A stretch of DNA of 41,160 bases, from contig JAYMTF010000287.1 of NCBI GenBank assembly GCA_036897485.1, positions 1 to 41,160 on the forward strand, written 5' to 3'. Shown in pieces: positions 33,390 to 41,160 of this stretch. A program made the position numbers and the translations under genes. How positions within the stretch are numbered: the first letter of the stretch is position 1; the number at the start of each line of letters is the position of its first letter. Source of the stretch: Pelargonium nanum. Its lineage: Eukaryota; Streptophyta; Magnoliopsida; Geraniales; Geraniaceae. Under the pieces are notes generated by a model, which was given only the letters and a program-made list of their open reading frames with translations, made no database searches and had not been told where the DNA came from.

Positions 33390-33584
33390 ATGGCTGGCCC
33401 TAGAATTGCTCACGTAACTTTGAAAGGACCAAGTGTTGTCAAAGAAATCTGTATTGGACTTGCACTTGGCGTGGCAGCGGGCGGTCTATGGAAGATGCAC
33501 CATTGGAACGAGCAGAGGAAAATAAGGACATTTTATGACTTGCTCAAAAAAGGTGAGATCAGCGTTGTTGTGGAAGAAGATTAA
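33390..33584 (+). CDS. COX5C: Cytochrome c oxidase subunit 5C
   Basis: This single coding exon encodes 64 aa, the usual size for plant COX5C. It begins MAGPRIAHVTLKGPSVVKEI, continues with one transmembrane segment (ICIGLALGVAAGGLW, about 21-35), then KMHHWNEQRK and FYDLLKKGEISVVVEE. These are hallmark blocks of the family, which is a small nuclear-encoded subunit of mitochondrial complex IV in the inner membrane. The ATG is 28 bp after the leader-intron acceptor, and the coding region itself has no intron, as in other plants. Site II promoter elements upstream fit its role in respiration. Confidence 0.96.
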   Translation: MAGPRIAHVTLKGPSVVKEICIGLALGVAAGGLWKMHHWNEQRKIRTFYDLLKKGEISVVVEED

Positions 33585-34128
33585 GCACAGTTTTTTCATG
33601 AGTTAAATATCTTGATCATTTGTACTTCCTTCGGTTGTCTCGAGATTTGATGATGATGAAGTTCATAGTTGGAATTTCGAAAGAATAAGTTTATTAAACC
33701 AAGTTGTGGACTACATTACTGATCCACATAAAGTTCAATTAAGTTTCATGTTTCAAAATTTTTGAGGTATTGTACCTCATTTAAGATTATATATTTGGTT
33801 TTTTCAATTTGTATGTATCCAAATCTTTGTCGAAGATGTATTCGGTTTTCATGTTTGGTATTAACCTGTGGTATATCCACAGACAGCTTTTTGATAGTGT
33901 TAATTTGGATTAGAATTTTTTGTCATCAAATTGACTTCGTAATGGAGATCTAGTTTCCCAAACACTGTAAGATTTGAGTTGATAGCGATCTCCGAATGGA
34001 AACGCGGATGGGGTGGTATTTTAGTACCCGTTCACATTGCTATTCCTAATTGTGCTGAAACATTCATGTTTCTGGTTACATCATGTAACGTACATGTTCA
34101 GTTACATCTATATGTCAATGACCTCATG

Positions 34129-34362
34129 TAGAGCAGGCAAATTGGACCTAAACCCAAGGTACCTGAAACTCGATCCACATTCAGATCGCATGAGAACACC
34201 CAAGGCACCCGAAACTCTATCCACATTTGGATTGCATATGAACACCTGGTCAATATTTCTTTGCACTAATTCTCACTTAAAACCAGATAGACGCACCCCT
34301 TCCGGGCTGGTTTTGGGTTAGGCTTTTCCAACCAAACCTTATCCGAAACTTGAATTGCTAGA
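34129..34362. mobile_element. TAGAGC-ended repeat with internal 46-bp duplication
   Basis: The left end TAGAGCAGGCAAATTGG faces GAATTGCTAGA at the right. Flanks CCTCATG and TCTCGTG are similar and could be a worn 8-bp target duplication. Inside, CAAGG(T/C)ACC(T/C)GAAACTC begins at 34155 and again at 34201, a 46-bp tandem duplication. This would be an hAT-derived remnant, but it is tentative. Confidence 0.4.
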
Positions 34363-34899
34363 TCTCGTGATTTACTTTTCTTGGGGGTTTATGATTTTAT
34401 TGAACTATCCTTATTTTGACATCACAATAATGAACATGTTGGAGGTCCAGAGCTACTTAACTATTCTATTTTGAACACATACCCACGACAGACAGTACAG
34501 CAAGGATCCTTGTGTTTTCAATTTCTTGAAAAATGGAAAAAAAAAAATCAACTGAGAAGCACCAAAAAATGTTGTCTCAGAGCAGCAAGAATTTTGGGAA
34601 TGACTCGTTGAAGATGGTATGTTGCGGTCATGACATCCAGAGTGGCAACACCATCTAAGCTCCAGCTTCTTCATTAGGTAGTCAAGTATTGGTGAATCAA
34701 TCTACAACACATAGTGAAACTCAATATCAGAATGAAAATCTGGATATGATTTTCACTGGGCATACAAACCAAATATAGTTCTTGTACAAAAATTACCAGC
34801 ATATCAAGACAAGTAGTGTCCACTTGCCATCACTTCAGAATTTTTAGTAAGAGTAACAAGCTAAAAACTTATTTTTGCGCCGAAAGTGGTAATACTCTA

Positions 34900-35067
34900 C
34901 CACCTCCGTTTCAAAATGTCACTTCATAAGGAAAAAAAAAATTGTTTCAAAATAAGTGCCGTTCTACAATATCAACTTAATAATACACATTGCTTTTTAC
35001 AATTAGTTTGGTCATTTTAATAAGTGTGAATAACCTTAATAACGACCCTTATTTTGAAACGGAGTTC
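34900..35067. mobile_element. Stowaway-like MITE
   Basis: The left end CCACCTCCGTTTCAAAATG and the reverse complement of the right end, GAACTCCGTTTCAAAATAAG, share CTCCGTTTCAAAAT, the typical Stowaway (Tc1/mariner) terminus. The 168-bp element is flanked by TA on both sides (34898-34899, 35068-35069), the expected target duplication. No coding sequence. Confidence 0.75.
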
Positions 35068-35265
35068 TAAAAATGAGTGTCCACTTTCTATTTTTATGAT
35101 AATTTCATGGGGTTTAACTTTTTCACGTGTCCTCGTGGATTTGCTGACATAATCAAGTGGTTTCGACTAATTTCTCTTAGGATATCATTTGTAATTCATG
35201 CATGACTAACTTGCCAAAAAGGAAATGCTTTCACTTTACATGCGGTATTTAGATAGAAGAGATTA

Positions 35266-38200
35266 CTATAACAAGGATCTTGGTGTAGAGGGAAATTCAC
35301 CGGTCTCGGTATCAGTCTCTGCCCCACCTCCTCCTGTAGCTGCTGCTTTGCTTTCGGAATCTGCAGCTCCTGCACTTACACCATCCTTGTGTGTCTCGAG
35401 TTCAGCATTCACATCAGCAGTGTTGGAGACACAATATTTCTGCAACCACCTATCAGTTTCCCAAAGGACATGCATGATGCTCTCCCTCGCACCATAGCCA
35501 TGGCTCTCATAGGGAAGAATTACCAGGCGACAAAGAGCACCGTGACCTTTAAGGGCATTAAAGAACCGATCCGACTGCATAGTCCATTTTTAAACAAGAA
35601 TTATGACAAGAAAAAAAACGGAGATTGCTACAAATTTTTGAACTGCTAGAAGTTGAGATGTTCACCTGCATAGTCAGTGTTCCGGGATTGTTGTCTTCTT
35701 CTCCGTGTATTAGTAAGATTGGTTTCTTAATTTTATGAGCTGACATGAAAGGGCTCATCTCTACGTAAGTGTTAGTGGCCTCCCACATAGTTCTGTCCTC
35801 ATTCTACATCAGTATCAAAAGTCAATAAACCATCAAAAGGTAGACAAGATCCTAGAATAATGTACTATTATGGGAATAGTTAAAGAAAGAAAGAAAAAAA
35901 TCCAAGATTCAAATACTGTGCAGCATGAACTTAGGTTGCGTTTGGTTTTAAAAAAATCGAATCGCAAATGGGAATGAGACTCCAATTTTAGAGCGATTTT
36001 CATAACCAAAAGATCATAATCCAAACATGAACAAAGAGAATCCCATTCCCATTCCTAAAAAAAATTCTAACCCAAACGCTACCTTATTTGAATGATAATC
36101 CAGCCATTCTAACTAGTGCCCTACCTGAAAACCGAAAGGTGTAAGGGTCCTGTTGTAAGCTCCAGAACGAGCAATTCCACAAGCGAAAAGATGAGGAGCA
36201 TGAGCCAGGAGGTTTGCGGTCATGAAGGCACCATAAGAATGTCCCCCAATAGCAATTTTGTTTGGATGAGCCACCTTAACAAGAGCCATAAAAGACCAAT
36301 TAGCACTTCACAGTTGTAACTTTGTTCAAAAATTTGATTGGATAAAAGAAAAGGCATACTCCTCGTCGAATCACTTCCTCCACAGCAGCCTCTGCACTTG
36401 CAACCAATTGCTCCACATACCTAGTCAAGACATTGGGTTGATGACAAATCAGATAAAGATTTTGCTAAATACAAGAAACTAGGAATGTTCTCCAAGTAAT
36501 TTCCAAATCTTTGAAACGTTTAATGATTAGCACTAAGTCAGAGACAGCTAAAAATATCTAGTTCAGTATCGACACGATAATATACTGGTAGAAAATCCTT
36601 CAGAAATCATCATTATCAAGTTACCTATCATTCGCTTCCTCATTGCCCTCACCAATAATTGGAATTGTTGGTCCAGATAAAATAGCAAACCTGCAGTACC
36701 GAAAGCAATTATAGTATGGTTCAACATGTTAACAATCGGTCTGCTACTCAAGAGGCATACTCTATAAGGTGCAATTGTAAGAAGTACAATAAATATACCA
36801 AAAGAGGGTTAAGTCAATCTAAAAGGACAAGATAATACTTGCCTTCTGGCCAGCCAAAGAAGAGCTGATGTAGAACCTATGCCGGGGAATTCATTAGGAG
36901 AACCACGAACTTGCCCAGCAGCTTCTTTGCTCTTGAATTCTCCAGGGTAAGACCACACCAAACATGGAAGAGGTCCGTCTTTTGATGGATCATAGCCTGG
37001 TGGAAGGTATAATGTTGCAGTAAGTTGAACTCCATCCTTTCTCTGGTATCTGATCATTTCTTTTTGCAATGACGCCAGCTGTGGATATGGATGAGGAAAA
37101 TTCGTAATTTGACATACTTTCTTATCAGGCCATGTCTGGAGGTAGTACTGGGTGTTCTCAGTTTTGGATTCTTTGGAAGTCAGCACTTTTAACTCATTAA
37201 GGTGTAAATCTCCATCCTTCTGATCTGACATTAAAGCAACAACACTCTCATAATATTTTTCCTTGTCACTCTGCCATATTCGTTCTTTGTTGCCTGTGTT
37301 TCTGAAAGAATTTAGTTTAGAGCACTGTTGCACAACTGAGTAGTATGAGAGTGAAAAATAGAAGAAACAGGAAAAGTATGAAAAACTTACATTTCAAACA
37401 AGTCTAGGAAAGGAATGTTCCCTTCAGGTGTAGCACCGCTTCCATTCAACAAAACATAAGTGCCTTCATCATCTTCTTTCTTTATCTTAGCAATCACATA
37501 AGTCCCGGAAGCAGTTCTTCGGAACATAGGAGAGCCAGGATCAGAGTACACATCTTCTGATGACCTATCAAATAGTATGCGAGGACTGACATCCTCAGAT
37601 CCAGGAGAAATTACCCATGTTCTTGTTCGCCTTGTCTTATACCAAGATTCATAAACTAGAGCCAGCGAATCATCACACCAAGAAATCCCTCTATAATGAT
37701 TAGAAAAATCACCACATCAATCAACATTCAAGATTATATGCATCAATGCAGGTGTATTAAACAAGGGCATTATTTGTTATAAGTTGACTGCATGATTTGC
37801 ATTAACCCAATGTCAGTGACTGCTACAATGCAGTCACGACAACATCTAGAAATATGGGGCAGCTAAGGCATGTCAATCAAACATAAATACAGAAACCGTG
37901 ATACAAATAATTTTGTAAATTTAAAGATATAGAAGTATAGAACTATGGTTCAGAAGCCATACATGCAAAAATTTATGATCTAGTTGCATAGGTCTTGGCT
38001 TATTTAACCTATTGCAAAGTATCCAACACTTTATTATTATTTTTATAAAGTTATCAAGTGTTTCTGCAAGCTCCACTGTGAAAGCTAAACTGCCTAAATT
38101 CTCCAAAGCATTTATCATCTGCATTGAAAGACAGAAATGAAAGAAAATGAGGCCAACATTAAGGTTCATACCCATAACGAAGATCAAGTTTGTGCAGGAC

Positions 38201-40734
38201 AGTTGGTTGTTCAGCTTCAACTGGCTCAGCAGGCTGTGTATAGATTATATCACGTGGAGAAACTTCCACTTTAGCATCACCACCATCTTGTGTCTCTACC
38301 CTAGAGAGATATACTGAGTCAAATAGTAACTAAAATTCTAAACACAACTAATCATGTATGCTTCATGTTAATAACAAGTTGCCAGCTCATATGCTCAAAA
38401 TTGACATCAATAACCCACAACCACAACACGGATCTGAGAAAAGTTGTGTGGGGAAAACATTAAGTAGTTTGAAAACATAATAAGCTAGGAATCATAGCCT
38501 TTACCATTCATTTTTCCCTCAAATTTTCCCAGATCCGAACTGATCATAAACTAATCAAGTGGTAAATTGCTTTTCTTATTTTCATATAACAGAAAACCTT
38601 GTATGAAGGTTAAGAGACCAGCATTTAAGGATCCTTAATTGCTTAAGTTTGTAGTATTCTCAGATATTTACCAGTAAAGTGTAGATGGCTTATCTGCCCT
38701 CCAATTGATTGAGCGCATGCCTTTTCGCACACTGCTAAATGCAATCGGAATGTCCTCGGCAAGGGGCAAATCACAAAGTTCTCTAACAAATCTTCCATCA
38801 GTTGTCCACACATCTACCTTCTTGGGAAATCTTCCACAAGGGACAATAAAAGAGTATGGCCTGTGAATTGAGCTGATCATAATGTACTTATCATCTGGGG
38901 AGGGGTCCAAAGATGTATATACAGCCGGTGGGCCAAATTTCTTAATTGTTCCATCTAAAGAGGCCAAAACAAGTTGTGAAGTGGCGTAATAGTCAAACAA
39001 ATCTTCATCATACTCATCCTTCAACAAATCTTGGAAGGTTCTGAGTTGAACAATGTTTTTCTGTTCATTTGATTGAACTTTCGGGCCTGAGGGAACTAAG
39101 GGTTTCTTTGGTGGGTCTCCACGGGATAAGGGGATGGTGCAAACTAGTAGAGTGGAGTTATCAACCCAAACAAAATTGTCAAAAACTGCATTTAGGTATA
39201 CATCTGGTGATTGAAACAAAGGTTTAGCTTCGCCTGTTTCCACATTAGCAACCCATACTCTAAGTTTACTACTGCTATTGTCCTCCTCATCAACTCTAAT
39301 GCTGAAGGACAAATGCTGACCATCACGTGACCAGCTAACAAAATTTATCTTAGCACCATCAGGGAAGCCATGCACCTCTTTCTCTGGGCCTAGTGTCCCA
39401 TCTGGCATCAGTTGGTGGATCCCAATTCCAGTATAGAATGACATCCTGCTCCTGGTATTGCATTTTCCATCAATACGGATACCACCAAGCTTTTCCTCCG
39501 GTCTTGCCAGTTCCGCCAATGGCGGTAAGGCTCTGCGCTTGAGAAATAGAATTTTATCTCTGTGCGGGGAGAATGACAAAGCAGGCAAAGGTGGAGCATC
39601 AACAATATCTTTAATCTCTGGTGGAGGAACACGGTATCCACCTCCTACAGCTGAATAAAGGTGAATGAAACAATATACTATGTCAAGGAATGCGTCAATT
39701 AATCCACAAAAGTGAAACAATGTAGCATTGCAACAAACAATATGCTGAATCAGAGTAACCATCAATATATATGACTTAGTCCCCTTGAAACATAGAGATA
39801 CGGTATAAGCAAGGTTTCAATTTCACACCCCTAAAAACACACCAACATCGTATTATAGCAAAATTGCAATAGAGTAGTGCTGCAGCTAGCATAATTCTAG
39901 TTTGAGTTCAAGGCATAACAAACTCATAAACAGGAAAATTCAACTACAAAACCATGGAATTTCAATATCCTGGACTCTGATGGAGAAAGAGACTGTGCTT
40001 TCTCAAACTGCAGTTCAGCAAAATCAAAACATGCAACAATTTCAACCGTTAACAAAGCAGTAAATAAAACTCCAGTGAAATTCAATATAATAGGCATCAA
40101 ATTACAAACTGAAGTAAACTGGACTTATCTCAAACAATTTAAAGAGGAAACTTGAAAAAACAGCTAAAATTCAAAGAATCAAACAGTACTCACAGCAGCC
40201 AAATATATTAATCAAGTAAAACATAAAGCAATTTCACAAGAAAACTTAAAAACAGCCAAAATTCGAAGAATCTAACAGTACCATCATCTTCAGCAGTAGC
40301 AGCCAAAAATCAATCAAGTAAAACATAAAACAAATTCACGATAAAACTAAAAAAAAATCTCAAATTCGAAGAATCAAACAGCACCATCATCATCAGCATC
40401 AGCAGCAAAAAATTATACAACTAAAACATAAACAATTTCACGACGAAACTAAAAAAACAACTCCAATTCCAGGAATCAAAACAGTACCGTCATCTTCAGC
40501 TGTAGCAGCAGCAGAAGCAGAAGCACCATTGGAAGCACCTCCATCTTCAGCAACAATCGCATTAACAGGAACGAGATTGCGAAACCTAGAAGAGTTCGTC
40601 GTCATGAGCGACCTTCTGGATTTGAGGGTCAGAGAAGGCTTGTACGAACGGACCGATGAGAATCGAGCGAGTGAAGGAGTGGGAGGGAAGAGAAGAGTGA
40701 GACGGTGAGAGACGACTTTGTGAAATCGCATCAT
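35266..40734 (-). CDS. GEP: Glutamyl endopeptidase, chloroplastic (prolyl-oligopeptidase family S9D)
   Basis: Ten minus-strand exons: 40734-40488, 39650-38672, 38300-38172, 37690-37391, 37301-36843, 36690-36625, 36420-36360, 36274-36125, 35803-35666, 35574-35266. They join in phase to 945 aa. The N-terminus is Ser/Arg/Leu-rich and nearly free of acidic residues for 60 residues, as in chloroplast transit peptides. A beta-propeller region follows (for example VSWSRDGQHLSFSIRV). The C-terminal alpha/beta-hydrolase has Ser760 in GGHSYGAFM, Asp834 in HGEEDNN and His868 in PYESHGYG. The family enzyme cleaves stromal proteins or peptides after Glu. The intron after exon 5 has a GC donor: only AG/GCAAGT keeps LARRFAILSGP in frame. 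The C-terminal 40 residues are low complexity. Confidence 0.94.
35934..36083. mobile_element. PIF/Harbinger (Tourist)-like MITE in an intron of the endopeptidase gene
   Basis: The 150-bp element is flanked on both sides by TTA (35931-35933 and 36084-36086). The left end GGTTGCGTTTGGTTTTAAAA and the reverse complement of the right end, GGTAGCGTTTGGGTTAGAAT, are inverted repeats. TTA target duplications with GG..GTTTGG ends are the mark of Tourist-like elements. It sits between coding exons 8 and 9. Confidence 0.78.
40145..40510 (-). repeat. Tandem array spanning the exon-1/intron-1 boundary of the endopeptidase gene, unit about 100 bp
   Basis: On the plus strand, CAGTACCGTCATCTTCAGC (true donor, about 40483), CAGCACCATCATCATCAGC (about 40380), CAGTACCATCATCTTCAGC (about 40277) and CAGTACTCACAGCAGCC (about 40185) recur at about 93-103-bp spacing. 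Each is preceded by ATTC(G/A)AAGAATC-like and AAACTTAAAAA-like blocks. Read on the gene strand, the copies duplicate the end of exon 1 and its GGTACTG donor. Confidence 0.85.
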
Positions 40735-41160
40735 TTGAAAATATTAAATTCAATTTCGGTTTCGACTGGTCATCGTCGTCTCTGAGTAAGTGCTATGTTT
40801 AATGGCCAATCAAAATAAAGAAGGTACGGAATGGAATCTGGAGAAAGCGGAGATGGACATTTTTACGGTGCATTCGGGTGTACGGGTTTTCCGGTGGAGT
40901 CACGAAACCGCGAAGACGATGGTTTCTCAGACACCCAGAGAAGGTTGGTTGATTCGTTGGTTAAAGATAGACTCATTTTCTCGGTTTCTGTTTGTTTGTC
41001 TGCGTTTTTTCCTTATTGGGCCGGGCCGGGTTTCATTTCACAAACCTTCAACTTCAAAAAAATATCACTTTGAAATTACAATCAACTGTACTTAAAAAAA
41101 ATCACTTTATAGCGGACAGGTACTCTCATCTGGAGAGCTAGGAACTAGGGTTCCATAGTT
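40735..41160. other. Upstream region of the endopeptidase gene, to the window edge
   Basis: No gene is supported. The stretch contains a TTGGGCCGGGCCGGG motif (about 41016-41030) of the GGGCC type seen in plant promoters. The long open frames here look like chance, having no recognisable protein features. Confidence 0.4.

Larger units (their letters stand above)
33585..35265. other. Convergent 3' region of COX5C and the glutamyl endopeptidase gene
   Basis: COX5C 3' UTR is on the left and endopeptidase 3' UTR on the right. In between lie a TAGAGC-ended repeat (about 34129-34362) containing a 46-bp tandem duplication, and a Stowaway-like MITE (34900-35067). No further gene was recognised. Confidence 0.45.

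Noticed and set aside
35225..35649. Plus-strand ORFs with Ser/Ala/Pro-rich translations
   Set aside because: They are antisense to the last exon of the endopeptidase gene, which matches the family through its catalytic His.
37921..38220. Minus-strand ORF between endopeptidase exons
   Set aside because: It is intron sequence; the true exon 38172-38300 is in a different frame and fits the protein.
40790..41095. Two plus-strand ORFs of about 80-100 codons at the right edge
   Set aside because: No recognisable motif, overlapping frames of similar length, and position in a promoter-like region.
1..41160. CRISPR arrays, tRNA genes, rRNA genes, intact LTR retrotransposons or organellar insertions
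   Set aside because: None of the expected repeats, conserved arms, paired long terminal repeats or recognisable organellar genes were seen by eye.

Overview
This is nuclear DNA of a flowering plant, probably a eudicot. It is AT-rich, most genes carry many GT-AG introns, and the proteins are plant-specific versions: an INO80-complex HIT/PAPA-1 protein, WRKY, GRAS, a SWINGER-type E(z) methyltransferase, a TBL acetyltransferase, COX5C and a chloroplast glutamyl endopeptidase. The species cannot be named from the window. There is no operon logic; the genes are independent transcription units. All gene models were spliced by eye, and every reported exon chain stays in phase from start to stop.

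Layout, left to right. 1-5.2 kb (+): PAPA-1/HIT-finger protein (574 aa, six coding exons, leader intron), with a decayed LINE reverse transcriptase in its last intron. 6.5-7.5 kb (-): group IIe WRKY factor (282 aa). 8.8-10.1 kb (+): plant multipass membrane protein of unknown function (291 aa), divergent from the WRKY gene. 11.55-13.07 kb (+): intronless GRAS protein (505 aa). 14.3-21.7 kb (+): SWINGER/EZA1-like H3K27 methyltransferase (864 aa, 17 coding exons). 22.5-25.1 kb (-): TBL/PMR5-type wall-polysaccharide O-acetyltransferase (600 aa, five exons), convergent with the previous gene. 26.5 kb (+): a U3 snoRNA gene with a plant USE and TATA promoter. 27.4-30.3 kb (-): SMP-30/strictosidine-synthase-like beta-propeller protein (327 aa). 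31.5-33.6 kb (+): COX5C, whose leader is interrupted by a 1.76-kb intron. 35.3-40.7 kb (-): chloroplastic glutamyl endopeptidase (945 aa, ten exons), including one GC-AG intron.

Noncoding signals. Five genes carry degenerate direct tandem repeats in their first or leader intron: the PAPA-1, SWINGER, SMP-30, COX5C and endopeptidase genes. In the endopeptidase gene the repeat unit includes the exon-1 splice donor, so decoy donors lie downstream of the real one. Several small DNA transposons can be delimited: an hAT-like element with an 8-bp target duplication, a Harbinger/Tourist-like element with TTA duplications, a Stowaway-like element with TA duplications, and a 277-bp inverted-repeat element. 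A family of short repeats ending in TAGAGC / GCTCTA is also present.

I found no previously undescribed biological system. The most unusual points are the recurrent first-intron arrays, the duplicated splice donor, the U3 gene with a variant box A, and a near-identical 57-residue internal duplication in the TBL protein.
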